Below, piece by piece: positions 20,996 through 33,736 of a stretch of 64,000 nt of DNA. The first letter of the stretch is position 1. Each line of letters starts with the position of its first letter. The notes beneath the pieces were generated by a model, which saw only the letters and a program-made list of their open reading frames with translations, ran no database searches and was not told the origin of the DNA. The stretch is from Ganoderma boninense (lineage: Eukaryota; Basidiomycota; Agaricomycetes; Polyporales; Polyporaceae), in NCBI GenBank assembly GCA_002900995.3, contig CM035312.1, forward strand, positions 1,178,001 to 1,242,000. Reading direction: 5' to 3'. The position numbers were made by a program, and so were the translations under genes.

Positions 20996-23900
20996 ATGGC
21001 CTCGACCGCTGTCCGTGTTGGATCTCCACCTTCTCCCGGTCCCCGCCCCATACGCCGACTGCAGGAATCTGTCATCAACCGCATTGCTGCTGGCGAGGTG
21101 TGTGCCGCTTCACCATCGCAAAACGTTCCCGTACGAAGACGCTTGGCAAGCACAGATCATACATCGCCCCGCGTCCGCACTCAAAGAGCTTATTGAGAAC
21201 AGCCTCGATGCCGGGGCAACCTCCATCAAAGTCACCGTCAAGGATGGCGGCATGAAACTCCTCCAGATTCAAGACAACGGGTCTGGGATCCGGGTGCGTA
21301 GCAACAGCCTCATGCCCCTTGCCACGTTAATAATCTATTCGCTACCCCAAGAAAGACGATCTGCCGATCCTCGCAGAGCGATTTACCACTTCAAAACTTT
21401 CGACATTCTCAGACTTAAAGCGACTAACGACGTATGGCTTTCGCGGAGAGGCGCTCGCTTCCATCTCCTATGTGTCCAACCTGAGCGTCATCACAAAGAC
21501 CAAGAACGACACCTGTGCCTGGAAGTGCGTAGTCGCCTGTCATATTCTGGGGTAAGACATCCAGCGCTGAACGCTTGTTGTCTCTCACAAGGGCTTGTTA
21601 CGCTGATGGGGCACTGACTCCTGCCAAGCTCGGCATGACCGCAGACCCTAAGCCTTGCGCCGGAAATGACGGTACTACCATCGTTGTAAGTTTAATTGCC
21701 CCCAGCGCACGCATATAGTGATCCGAAATGGTTTCCAGGTAGAGAACCTGTTCTATAACACGCCAACCAGGTTGTCGGCTTTGCGCGGCTCTTCGGAGGA
21801 ATATTCGCGGATCCTCGACGTGGTTACAAAATACGCAGTTCACAATCCTCATGTATCTTTTACATGCAGGAAGGTATGTGTACTGAGGGCTTCAAGTTCG
21901 GCGGGCCAAACCCTTGAACTGATGATCCACACAGGTTGGCACACCGTCTCCAGATGTGTCTACACCATCATCATCAACAACTGTCCAAGTCATTCGCCTC
22001 GTTTATGGTCAGACATTGTCGAAAGACCTGTTAACTGTGTCCGTTTCTTCTTCGGATAAGGCGAACGCGAAGGCCCACACTTCCTCGCCGATGCAGGTCA
22101 GCGATAATGAGGATGAAGCAGAGGCCTGGAACGCTGAAGTCCATTTCACGAACGCAAACCATCAAGCCAAGAAGATGATATTTCTATTGTTTATCAATCG
22201 TGAGCGGGCTATTCTTTGCGCCTCGTTTTGATATAACACTGCATGGTAGACCGATTGGTGGAATCTTCCAGGATCAAGAAGGCACTTGAAGCTGTGTACA
22301 ACGGTGTGCTTGCTAAGGGCGCATCTCCTTTCGTCTATTTGAGGTATGTTTCTACCAATATGTTTACGTCATATGCGCTCACTCCCTCGTAGCTTGCAAA
22401 TTGACCCACGCTCTGTCGATGTCAACGTGCACCCAACCAAAAAGGAGGTTCACTTCCTGAACGAAGATGCCATCATCGAGCAGATAGCGGATGTTGTTCA
22501 ACAAGCGCTTATCGGGCAGAGCCACTCGAGAACATTCGAGTACCAAGTACGCCGGGGAGGTTTTATGCAGGGTTCGAAATCGTTGACCCGTGCTTAGACA
22601 TTGTTGACCGGCGGCATTGCGGAGGTTCCGGCCTCTCAGTCCCATAAAGTGAAGGGTAAATGCAAAGCACCACCTGACGACGTTAACTCGGACTCGGATT
22701 CGCAAAGCCATGATGGGGTTCCAGGGGACGGTGAATTAACTGCCGCCGGTATGTCCCTTCTGATCAACCTAGTCGTATGACTGCTGACATGTTTTAGCAT
22801 CCCATCCTGCAAAACGGAAGGTGTATTCACAACACAAGGTCCGGACATCACTCAAAGATAGGACCCTGGACTCTATGTTTCCCATCGCACACCCATCTCA
22901 GCGGCCAAGCAAGGAAAGCGAAGGCGACGGCTCGTCATCGCCCGCTACACCTCCCGTCCTCAAAACTCTAGAGATAAAGGAATCAAAATGTTTTCTTCAG
23001 TCCATCAGGGCTCTGCGCGAAGCGGTGGTCAAGGCCAAACATACCCGTGAGTCCCAGCTGTTTCCAGCACTGTTCCCGCCTTCCATTACTGCGTCAACCC
23101 CGTACCACACGCGCACACACAACACGGGATGACGATCGGCGCTTGCTAACCACATCCGTCGTTCCTTATCTTCTCTGCAGAGCTCGGCGAGATCCTCACC
23201 AAGCACACGTTTGTGGGGGTTGTGGACGCGCCACGGTGTTTATCCCTCGTGCAGCACAACACCCGGCTGTACCTACTCAATCACGGCGCGCTCGCGGCCG
23301 AGCTCTTCTTCCAGCTCGGACTTCGCCAGTTCGGCAACTTCTCGCGCATCCGGCTCGATCCCGCGCCTGATATGCGGACGCTCGTTGCCCTTGCTGTGGA
23401 CGCGGAGGAGGGCGTGGAGGAGAGCGGGCTGAGTAAGCAGGAGGTTGTGCAGGTGGGCGCTTCACGTTCGCAGTTGTGTTTGACTGAACGCTGACGGGGT
23501 CTGGGTGGACCGTGTGCAGCACATCATCGACATTGTGATGGCGCGGCGGGAGATGCTGCAGGAATACTTCAGCCTCGGTATCTCGGAAGACGGTCTGGTA
23601 GAGACGCTGCCGATGCTTCTCCGGGACTACACGCCCAACCTCGACAAGCTCCCTCTCTTCCTCATGCGGCTTGGTCCACAGGTGAGTGGATCGAGGCTAC
23701 GCATTTGTGTGGCAAAAAATTCACAATCTCTGGCGTCACACGTTCAGGTGGACTGGACGGCGGAGCAAGAGTGTTTCGAGAGCTTCTTGCGCGAGCTCGC
23801 GTTCTTCTACGTCCCCGAACCCCTCCTTCCTGACATGAGCACAGGCGAGGAGGCGCGGGACGGCGAGAAGGCCATGCTGTGGCAAATTCAGCATGTCCTC

Positions 23901-24008
23901 TTCCCTGCCATGTCGCGGTACCTCGTCCCGCCCAAGACGCTGCTCGATCGTGACGTCGTGCAGGTTGCCGATCTGCCGGACTTGTATCGGGTGTTTGAGA
24001 GATGCTAG
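20996..24008 (+). CDS. MLH1: DNA mismatch repair protein MLH1
   Basis: This nuclear MutL homologue forms heterodimers such as MutL-alpha to license strand incision after mismatch recognition. The start is ATG 20996 (MASTAVRV). The GHKL ATPase N-domain is intact: [17 protein letters not shown], the catalytic Glu in [28 protein letters not shown] and [17 protein letters not shown]. The transducer domain has [21 protein letters not shown] disordered linker (from about 22600, [10 protein letters not shown] ... SPATPPVL) leads to the C-terminal dimerisation domain ([33 protein letters not shown]). The protein ends YRVFERC, the universal MLH1 C-terminus that contributes to the MutL-alpha endonuclease site. 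About eleven short introns are required. I see no lesion. Confidence 0.95.
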
Positions 24009-24292
24009 GCAGCTCAGTTTAATACCGTGCTCTAATCCAATTGTTCGGCGCAGCGTGAGGTTGTATATATACATACATAGCTATAATGTACAGTAGTGCC
24101 GAGGAGGACTGTTATAAATGCCGTAACTTCATTTTCGCCATTGCGCGATTGTCACGTCAAGACCGGTCTAGCAACGATGCAATGACGCCCATGATTGGGG
24201 ACTTTGCGCACATGAGAAGGTTCCAAGTCCGCAAGTAAGCCATTCATCTCCACACAATTGACGTGGAGCGGATCCGAAGAGAACCAGGGAAT

Positions 24293-25238
24293 CTAATCCA
24301 TCTGCATAGCGTCGGGCGCAGGCAGGTCGAGGTCGTCAAAGTCGCTCAGGCTCCAGATGTCCTCGGCGTGGAGGTCGTCAAGGTTCAGCTCAGCCTCCGC
24401 GGCATAGGCCTCGAGCTCCTCGTCCAGCAGGTCATCAGGCTCCGTAGATAACGGCGCAGGGCCTAAGGTTATTGGGGTGTCAGGTTCACGCGCGAGACGT
24501 CACAATTCAAAGCAACGTACCGTTGAGCTCGGTCTCCCACGAGTGCGGGTCTTCCATGTCAGGGTCGAAGGACGACCCTACGTCATGTGCGTACGAGAGA
24601 CGGTATGCGTGGCGCTGCTTGCGCTTTGTGCTCTCCACGATGCGGCGAAAAAGCTATGTAACGTGCATACAGCACAGACGCATGGCGTCAGCACACGCCA
24701 TCTCCACACACAGTAGCGGCGATAGTGGGCGACAGGCAATAGAACGCCAGTGAAGGTGGAGCGTGCGTACCTCGTCGTTGAGCATCGTCCCCTCCTCTTC
24801 GTCGTCTTCGTCCATCATGTCCTCCATCCCGTCACTGCTCCGGTCGCTGCTGAGATGGTGGCTGCCTCGAGCCACCGCACGGTCGCGTTTCTTCGCCGCC
24901 CGCTCGATGCAGCGCGCCTTGAGCCGCTCGCGGAGGAACGTCTTGCGATGGGGCTCTTCGGTGGCTGGGCCACCGCCGCACGAGCTGCCCTGCACGAAGG
25001 CGTTCGCGGTCGGGGTGGTGCGGCGACGCGTCTCCGGTGTGCGCGTGTCTCTGGATCGGGGAGTGTTGAATGGGTTGGCCTTGTAGTCAAGACGGCGACG
25101 CGCCTGGGCGGAGGCGGCGGGGGAGGAGGCGGGGCTTGCTAGAGGCGACGAATGAAGCGGTGGATGGGCATAACTGGCCGGGGAATGGTAGGGAGAGCGC
25201 TTGGGCGTTGTGGGAGGCATGAATAGCGCGGCCTGCAT
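24293..25238 (-). CDS. Uncharacterised small protein with acidic C-terminus, about 256 aa
   Basis: Exons 24771-25238, 24521-24653 and 24293-24462 join in phase, with GT-AG introns, to give 256 residues. It starts MQAALFMPPTTPKRSPYHSP (ATG 25236-25238). The N-terminal half is Pro/Ser-rich with SP/TP sites. A basic helix follows (TFLRERLKARCIERAAKKRDRA), then an acidic run (MEDMMDEDDEEEG). The C-terminal part has LFRRIVESTKRKQRHAYRLS and a strongly acidic tail (DLLDEELEAYAAEAELNLDD) ending DAMQMD. No domain is recognised. The precise frame maintenance across two introns argues for a real gene. A basic/acidic layout with CDK-type sites could suit a nuclear regulator, but that is speculation. Confidence 0.65.
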
Positions 25239-26884
25239 GTCTGTGCCGAACTTGGGTGGCGGAGTGGTTGTAGTGGTTAGGAAGAAATGAAGCTGCAGCA
25301 CCGCAAGCGCCGCGACGCGTTCCCGGAGCGTGTGACAGTTTAAACAAAACGCGTGACGCGATATGCACGTGATCTCACTTGACTTGTGTTGTCCATATCG
25401 GGCAAGTCGGGAATTCCAACCCCCCTGAGCGCTCTCCCCCGGCTTTCCGTTTGCGCCAGAAGGGTCCTCAGCGTCGTGCAAGGGTTATGCATCCGCGGTA
25501 TCCGATGAACCGTTGTAGCGTTCTTCCCCAGGCATTCACTACCCCGCAGCTCTCAGACAACTCTGGCTAGCTTGGACGTGACTTCCCGGAGTCAGGGTCC
25601 CAGCGTGACATCATGATATCGGTCTCACGAGGCTGGCCATTAATATTCTCGTAGCTGCTCGTCGTGGCACTCAACTCCGAACCTATGTTATGGTATGCAC
25701 TGTGGTCATCATCTGAATGTCCATGGTGTTCTTTACGTTTGAGAACTGATCTTATGACAGGTTTCGAGTCCAACGTGCAAGCCTCGAGGACATCGTATGT
25801 TCCGCCCGCCTGACAGCGTCCCCTGGAGCTCATGGTGGCCTCCTGTTTGTTCCGTAACAGCCCAAGAGGTATACCCCGCCATGCTCATTGGGCGAAGCGC
25901 CAGCCTGAGAAGGAACGCATGACGTCGATGTATACGATTTCATATCTTTTCATATCCGTGAGTGCTGTTCTTCAGCTAAGCGTCTATGTACTTATCTCCT
26001 GATCTTTCCTTCTGCTTTCAACATGCTTCCCCTCTCCTTCTCCCCCTCCCTCGCCTTCATTAAAACATCTCTCTTCGCAAGCGACCATATCGTCGCCATC
26101 TATGGATGGACATGAACGGACCATGTCGCTCACGGCACCGGCTCGGAATCCATTCATATTCATCGGCTGCGCAACCTAAGTATCTCATTGCCTCCTTCCG
26201 TCAATCTGAATACAATCCGTTTCATTTCCAACCTTCCACCCAACTCCTTTTGCGCATGTATACGGCCACTCTTTTCTGCTGTGCTCAAGCTTCGCTGACC
26301 GCGTCTCCATCATCCTAGTATCTCCGGCGTCGCGCCTTTGCCTCCAGGACAGCTCAGTATTGCTCGGCAATTATGAGTCCATGGATACGTAACGCTCGTA
26401 GCATGCATTCCGTTCGCCGACAGAGTTATGTTCCTATTGTAGAGTTTTGCCTCGCTAACGCGTTTCACCCATGATGATGGGCGCTGAATTGCTGACCACA
26501 TCGCCGTAAGTGGCATATTTGTTCCATGCAATGGATTGCATCCGCTTTATGTGATTTTGTGTTGTATGTAGGCAGTTGGGGTTCAACGTTCACCCTCCGC
26601 TCCGAAGCTCATGCCCTCGGAGGACTGCCTTGCCACACGAGGTGAGGAACCTGCGAGTGTCATGGGGTTCAAAGGCGATGAGGCTCGCTGTGTTACAATG
26701 CGAGTTACTAGTCTGGCAGTCGATCGAAACTGCGAGTCGTGTAAGTATTTCTACCGTAACATCCACTCAGCTCAGAACTCGTGTTCCCTCATCTCGCTTC
26801 CTTCACAAAGAGCATCTCCGTCAGCTCGCTTGCTCGTTCCAGTACTGCCCTTCCTTCCGTCTAACCACAGCACCTCATTCCACG
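25239..26884. other. Gene-free stretch; promoter and CT-rich leader of the first zinc-finger gene
   Basis: A pyrimidine-rich run near 26000-26060 and scattered CT tracts before 26885 are typical of promoter/5' leader DNA in these fungi. A minus-strand 88-codon frame (ATG 25831-25833, MSSRGRCQAGGTYDVLEACT to 25567) is the only modest ORF; it has no recognisable motif and I leave it uncalled. Confidence 0.4.
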
Positions 26885-27984
26885 ATGGCTGCATACAACC
26901 ACAGCGAGGGCATTCCCCTTTTCAGTTCTTACGGTCGCCTGCCATCCGTGGAAGCAAATCTAACCTCAGAGTACGTCATCTGCCATTTTCAATTGAACAT
27001 TCTCTTTGACTCTTCGTGCCATGGAGGCATCCTCTGCTCGATTGCCGTTTTGTCTCTTTTCCTCCCGAAATCCTTCATTCCCAATCCCTTTCACTTCTAT
27101 GTTGAACGAACGTCCGTTGACTTGCTTCGGAGTCTTTGACTACGAAACTCATCATGGCGTTGTCTAGCATCACATATGGCAATGTACCCTACTGTCAATC
27201 CCATTGGCATCAGGCGGAAACTATTCCCCCGTACGTGTCAGCCCCTCCATCTCTCCTTACGTGTTACTGATCGACCCGTAGGACTCATGGTCACTTGTAC
27301 GATGCGGATGACCTTAATGGCAGCCATCACTTCGACAGTTCCTATGACATCGCAGCCAGAAACGACCATGTTTCGTCTTATGAGGCGGCTTATACGGCGG
27401 GGGGCCTCGGTGATGCGGGTCCTACACTTTCTCCACAATATATGACCGCTGTTCCCACCGTCGGTTATACGAGCTCGGCGTCCTTCCCCGACCCAGTTAA
27501 CGGTGCCTATTACGACACACCTCCATACACGGCCTCAGGGATGTCTTTTCCGTCCCCAAGGACACCTCCTCAGGTACAAGGCCTCACGGATCCACGGGCG
27601 ACTCATCATGGCCACGGACTGCGCTGTCTATGGGGAACTCCGGCCTGCGGTCAGGCACTGAGCGACGGCTCCAGCGCTACCGTCCGCGCTCACCTGCGCG
27701 AAGTCCACGGCATCGGCCCTGGCACCGGTGGCCCCGACACGAGACGCGCGACCGCTCGCTGCCTCTGGGGCGGAGAGTGTTCGGAACACATTCTCGTCTC
27801 GGGGATGGGTAAGCACGTCGCGACGTGTCACCTCAAGACGACTCGCATCCCCTGCCCGTCATGTGGGCGGGTGTGCAGCCGCCAAGACGCACTTCGACGT
27901 CACGCGGATTTGTACTGTCCTGCGGCGAGACAAGCGGTGGCCCACGGTGACCGTCGAGGCGAACCGACAGGGCTGCGGTCATAG
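26885..27984 (+). CDS. Zinc-finger protein, copy 1 of 3 in a tandem paralogous set
   Basis: Exons 26885-26970, 27168-27230 and 27282-27984 join in frame to give 283 residues from ATG 26885 (MAAYNHSEGIPLF). The N-terminal 120 residues are low-complexity, rich in Tyr/Ser/Pro. Three zinc-binding units follow. Unit 1 is CLWGTPAC with HLREVH. Unit 2 is CLWGGEC with HVATCH. Unit 3 is CPSC with DALRRH and a final C (C2HC). In unit 3 the usual Phe after the Cys pair is replaced by Cys (GRVCSRQDAL), unlike the other two copies. The arrangement resembles C2H2-type fungal DNA-binding proteins, so a nuclear role is plausible, but the target is unknown. It is the first of three same-strand paralogues. Confidence 0.75.
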
Positions 27985-30900
27985 AGGGCTTAGACGGCGG
28001 CGGCTGAGGCGACAGCTTGTTCAAACGGGTGCGCATGTTAGTCCAGTCACTGGAGCGGTGCGCCCACGGCGCTCGTTCCTGGGTTGTATCGCTGGTGTCA
28101 ATGCTGACTACTCGGTGCGGCGTTGTTAGAGACTTTGCTGGGACTAGTGCTGGTGCTTGACACACCCCAGCTACGACCACGGTGACTAATCGCTCTATAC
28201 TAGGATCGGACGGCTGCAGGTCAGCCTCCCGGGTTTTGGTGCGCCTCGAGGTCGGACGTTTACTCACAATCGCGCCACGGGCTGAGTGTTCCTCGGGTCA
28301 CTGTGGGCTGTATGCTGTGCCGTACTTACTGTAGACTCTCCGGCTGACGCCCATGTTATGTTCTCATCTGACCTTCGATCCGTCTGGAAGTCCTCCTTCG
28401 AGCTCTTCTACGCTCCTAATTCGGCGGCTGTCTTTTGTCGCCGTTTATTCTTCGATTAGTCCGTGCCGCTGCCTCGAAACGAGTAGAGTATTTCCCCCTT
28501 GATTCCCTCCAGATGATCTCTGTCTCTTAGATCGTTACACTACGGGTTAGGCTTCTAATGCTCCCGGCCATGTACTACCATAATGTTATGTCTTGCATCT
28601 TCGCACGCCATTGCCTGCTGCCCGGCCTTTCGTCATACTCCGCAGCATCCCATGCCATCGTTGAGAGGCGCTCTAACCCCAGAGGGCCTCCAGGTATCAG
28701 AGACGAATTCGAACATTCGACCTTGATCACTTGGGTCGTCAACGCTCAAGGAGCGAAGTGCCACCCATCACAGTTGCGTCAAAGTGATCCCACCGCTGAC
28801 CAGTACCCTGGCAAAGGGCGATGGTTGGGGCCCCAGCGGATTCCAAGTTAAACCGCAACGGCGATCTCAATTCCGCCAGGAAACACTGGCATCGAGATCA
28901 CAGGCAATAGCAAAAGGCCCGGAGAGCCTACGCAAACCCGCGGCGGGCATCATGATTCATGGAGCTTTGGGTGTCGCACCGCTGAGGTGCGCCCGCGGCG
29001 CGCGTACATGGACCCACAAATCCCGACGTTACAGTTAATATCTGGACCGCTCTGCGGGAGAAGCATCAGATTCTCATCGATGGATCACCCGACCACCGCG
29101 CCTCGCACCCGAGCGGCCTGTTCGCCCTCGAGCCGGGACAAACGACGCCACTGGATATCCCATGCAGTGCACTTCGTGATAGCTACATAGTTCATGCTTA
29201 TTATGCCCGCGCCCACACCGTAACACCATCAACGCCCTGCTCTCGGATGATGGTGTACGATGCGCCCGTGTCCTCTCGCAAAGAGCCCCCTCAGAGTCCG
29301 CTCGCATCGCCCTTGGCCGGCACGTTGCGAGGAGCGCGGGGAGTTCGTGTTCACAGTTTCGCGGCTGCGCCCGCTGTATGCGTAGAAGTGCCGAATGGAA
29401 ACGTCCCTGCCTGAGTCGCGTGCTGGGCCCGCCCCTTGGATATCCCAGCTGCAGCTCAACCTTCTATCCGGTCCCGATCGCCCGTGTACGGTCATTGGAT
29501 GGGACTCTTCAATAGGCCACCGCCTAGGCCACAGCCAGCCAGCGAGATATCCTATCATGCAGCCGTCACGGTGGGCCGCACATGAAGCCGATCGTCTGAC
29601 AGCAGCAGTTCGAACTTGAGCTTGAACCACCCGCCGTCTTGCGAGCTGCAACTGTCCTCAGATCGCACCGCCGCCGCACCGCCCCTGGGCTGCCAGTGGG
29701 CAGTGGCCGAAGCTGCACCCACCCCCTTCCCCAGCGGCTTCTCCGGGGAGTCGGCAGCCGACGCTAGAAGGCAGAGAAGGCAGAACATGAAATGATTTTG
29801 ACCAGAGGCACGGGAGGGGTGTTGCGATCACGCGCGAAGTGTTTGCGGATACACTGCAATACGATATCTATAGAGCTTCGGAGTCCTTTCTGGGCTGCGG
29901 AGATCGTCCATGACGCCGGCTGTCTCTCCGAGACGACCGTATACGACTCTAAGCGGGGGCTATGCGCCCCCGATCGTGCCATCCAGGTTCGCGAGACTTG
30001 CGCGGCGGTGGCGCTGCCTGCAGCGCTGCAGCGTCGAGGCACCCATGGGACGCCTTCAAGGTAGGGTGCAGCCTACGAAGTGAGCCTGCGGCGGCGGCAG
30101 AGCGGCTGAGTGGACTCCATGCAGATATTTGCTCTGCTGCCTCGAAGCTGAATGTATTAGCTCTGTCCTGATCCGTTCACACGTCGGAAGCCGGGCTTGG
30201 TGGGGGATGAACAGACGCCAATTCTAACCCCGGCAGTCCGAAGTCACCCTCCCTAGCCGAATTCCATTATGTCCATGTGAACGAGGGTGTACGTAGATAC
30301 CATCAAACGAACAGGGTCGGCGTACTAGATGACAGCACGGGCTTCAATGAGCAGTGTTCTTCTGCCATGAGCCCCGTGCGGATCGAACGTTTCCGCAGTG
30401 TAGGTTGAAACCCTCGAGGCCTCCATGAGACGCGCGTCTGGACAAGACATGCATTCATGCGGAACCATAAGCACTTCATTGCCCGGATGCGTCGCTGGAC
30501 CACGGACGGCTTCTATGAATTGGGCATTGGCATTCATCTCTGCGGATATGAAAGGACGGTGGCTGGACGGCCGACGGCGACTTCGATAGCGTAACAAGTC
30601 GGGTGCACTGGCCCGGAATCGAAGAGAGTGCCACTCGCTCTCCCGCGTCGGCTTCGACAGCGCCTAAAATTGTTATCCAGGTCCAACGTAGTGGGTGGTG
30701 CCGCCGGACGTGAGAGCCACACCTCCAAAGAAGTCTTAAGGTCGACTGTCAGGACGCCCATTCCGGCGCCCAAGTTGAAGGCTGCGCTGGCGGAGGGCGG
30801 AGAAAGGAAGTGCGGGTGGCACGTCGAGGCCGGAGACGAATGGCGAGCAGGAATATTCCTGGCACAGTCGCAAGAGAACCCTGGGTTTGTTCCGCATTCA

Positions 30901-32682
30901 GGTTCTTCGATACACTGGGGTGACAGGATGATGCAGCCTAAACGTTGCAAAGCAACGTGCGACGTCAGCGCGGATGGCGACAGGGTATCTTGTCGGGGGA
31001 GTTGGAAGCGCAAGTCTGCTTACTTGGCTAAAGGTTTGGTGCCACCGCGGTGTGGCACTGAATCCTGTCGGCGCGAGCGATTGGAGGCCAGTGGTCAGGG
31101 CAGCCAAATTGACGACCTGGCCTCCGTTTTAGGCAGGTTGATTGGCCGAGGGTGCTATGATGTGAATGGAGGCAAACTGACGAGCGAATCGGCAGAAAAT
31201 CCAGGAAGCAACAGATTCTGCGGAGAAACCGATAACCGCGGAGGAGTTGTGAGTCGTCGGGCCCTCGGGCGGCGCTCGGTTCTGAGCGTACGGGACGTAT
31301 TGGATTTTTATGGAGAATATCAGGCCCTGGGCGGGAGGAATATCAGGAAGGGTGCGAGCGCATCGGTTGGCGATGGGAGCAGAGATGCCCGGGGGATATC
31401 GACTGTTGAGGCCACGATGAAGCTGCGATGGTTGACGACGTTGACGAGGCTCCGACAGTACGAGTACGAGTGCTTGGCGAGTCCCAACCAGTTCTGAGTT
31501 ACAGCAACTGCCAACACGCGGCTTACCTCACCCCTGCGCCGCCGTCGCTCCGGCATGTCCCGCCGCTTATCTGGATATCGCCGTGCGGGCAGGCCGGAGA
31601 GACCCGGCGGGGGCCGGCGCCAGGAGGACGTCGCTGGGCTCCGGCTCTGCGCATCGCTCGTTACTTGGACTCGCACCGCCATCATGTACCCTCGAACTTT
31701 TGTTAGTCCCCCCCGTCTGCACTGGGTCCATGCATCCTCGAAGCTCTTCCTTGACGGCCTGTCTCTGGAGGCAGTTCTGACCGTTCTTTATGCCTCTTCT
31801 TCCCCAAATCCACGCGGTCCCTTGAGCACAGGCTTAGACTGCTCCGTCTTCCTCTGTCGATCGCCTTACCGTTCTTCTAGAGAATCTCGTTGTACCTCCG
31901 CTCTCTCCTGTGTGGCTGTGGGGACTGCCTTAGCCCAAGGATCACGTTGGCATCACCGAGGGGTGGTGCGCTCGGGAGGACTAGTTTTTGCACACTGTAA
32001 TCATGATAGAAATGCTAGTTGGTGTCTGAGTGCTCCTCTGCCGTCCACTGCCAGCACTCGGGCGTCGTTCTTGGTGCTCGCCGGTGCTCACACTCAAGCT
32101 CGCCAACAGGCCAGAACGAGCTGATGGTGATCGGATTGCTTCACACACCATCGCCCGTGTGCCCCGCTTGATCTGCAGCGCAGAGCTCTGGTGCGCGCCG
32201 CCGAATCAGAGAATACCTACCGAGTTCGTTCCCTTTGACGCCTTCGTATTCGGGTTCTCTTGTTTGAGGGCCGTGGACATGCTCCGATTTTGAGTCGCCG
32301 AACGGACCCTCGCGTCTACCCGGCCGCTATCAGCAAACGACGCGACACTATGTAAGGCACGCTATTTGTCCCCATTCGTCTCCTCGCACTCCCGTGCTCC
32401 CCTCCCCCGTCCCCTCTAAGCATCTTGCGCGTCGCCACTGTGGTCCCTGCCACCCTCTCCACACTCCAGGTGGTCCATCCGGACACATCCGACCCTCCAT
32501 CCACAAAACCTCTGTTCGACGCGTTCGAGACGCGAAGAAATCCCCACTGCTCTCTCTGGAAACCAACTATACCGTCGGCCATCACCTCACTTTTCCAGCC
32601 ACCGCTCATGCAATCCTCTCCTGTCCTCTCGCACTCGTCTGCGCATCACGCATTCTTGGGACACTCTTCCAGTGGTCGACAC
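27985..32682. other. Gene-poor DNA between zinc-finger copies 1 and 2
   Basis: About 4.7 kb without a recognisable gene. The longest frame (30628-31497) begins only with GTG and resembles no family. A 142-codon frame without an early ATG runs 28986-29414. Other frames overlap each other on both strands. I see no terminal repeats, reverse transcriptase or transposase motif. It may be old transposon debris or extended regulatory DNA. Confidence 0.45.
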
Positions 32683-33736
32683 ATGTCTTTGGGCACCAGT
32701 TTCAAGTACGTGATGCGTTCTGTCTTGCCTGAAGACGCCCAGTCCTCACTGCGATGTGATAGTGACCTGAACTACGAGCAAGAGGAGTTGTGCGTACTTG
32801 ACATGTCTCTGCTCGACCCCTCCACTGAGCCCTGACCTTCCACTTCACAGCAAACCCTTCTCAACCCCATCTCCGACTTCCCAATCACCTTCTCAATCAA
32901 GGTCTTTCCAGACTAGCTACGTAAACGCGTCGTGAGTGACAGTCAGAGGTCAGCATTAGTTAGGTTCTGTCTGACGCATTGCATGCAGAACGTCATCCAC
33001 GTACAATCCCCATGGCATCCCCGGCCAGAGTAGCGGTTGGCAATCGCCCATGTCGTGAGCCCAGTCCCCCTTGAACCCGAGAGACAGCCTGCTGAGCCGT
33101 GCTCACCTCTTTAGCGACCCACGGATGACTCGCCCTCGCAGTGCATACCCATCTGTGGATCCCTTGAGCCTACCAAGCAACCCGCGCCACCACTCTCGGG
33201 CTGACTCCTTCTACTCTGGCATGGACGGCGGTTCCTATGGCATGCGCAGGACTCCCTCGTCGTCTCCCCCCTACCCAAGCCTCATGTCCTCCGGGCACTA
33301 CCCTACGAGTTCGACTGGACAGTATCACTCGAACTACACGTACGCTCCTCCTCTGCCGTCTCACCACTCCATGTCTGGCCCCGCGAGCACCGAGTCGCGG
33401 TGCGAGTGGGGGCCGGGGCGCTGCGACGTGCCTCTGGAGGACACAACGCCGGCGGGCATCGCGCGGCACCTGCGGCAGTACCACGACATCCCGGTGACGG
33501 ACAACCGCAACCGCGGATTATGCGCATGGGGCGTGCGCTGCGGCAAGGACATGTTCCCGTCGAGCCTCGGGAAGCACATCGCGGAGTGCCACCTGCGCAA
33601 CATGACGAAGCAATGCCCGTACTGCCGCGCCGACTTCGCCCGCGCGGACACGCTCTCGCGACACATCAAGGCGTTCTGCCCGCACACCGTCGGCGGCGGC
33701 GGAGGGGCCCAGGCGCAACCCCACTCTAGCGGCTGA
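32683..33736 (+). CDS. Zinc-finger protein, copy 2 of 3
   Basis: Exons 32683-32705, 32851-32931, 32989-33054 and 33115-33736 join in phase to 263 residues (start MSLGTSFNKPFSTP). An in-frame ATG at 32608 would add 25 residues. The N-terminal half is Ser/Pro/Tyr-rich (HGIPGQSSGWQSPMSDPRM, SSSPPYPSLMSSGHYP). The zinc units are: unit 1 CEWGPGRC with HLRQYH; unit 2 CAWGVRC with HIAECH; unit 3 CPYC, then FARADTLSRH and terminal C. Spacing matches copies 1 and 3. A Gly-rich tail (VGGGGGAQAQ) ends the protein. The exon containing all fingers is intronless, as in the other copies. Probable DNA-binding protein of unknown target. Confidence 0.78.

Noticed and set aside
30628..31497. 289-codon plus-strand open frame
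   Set aside because: It begins with GTG rather than ATG, has irregular composition, overlaps similar-size minus frames, and shows no motif. Probably a chance frame in GC-rich DNA.
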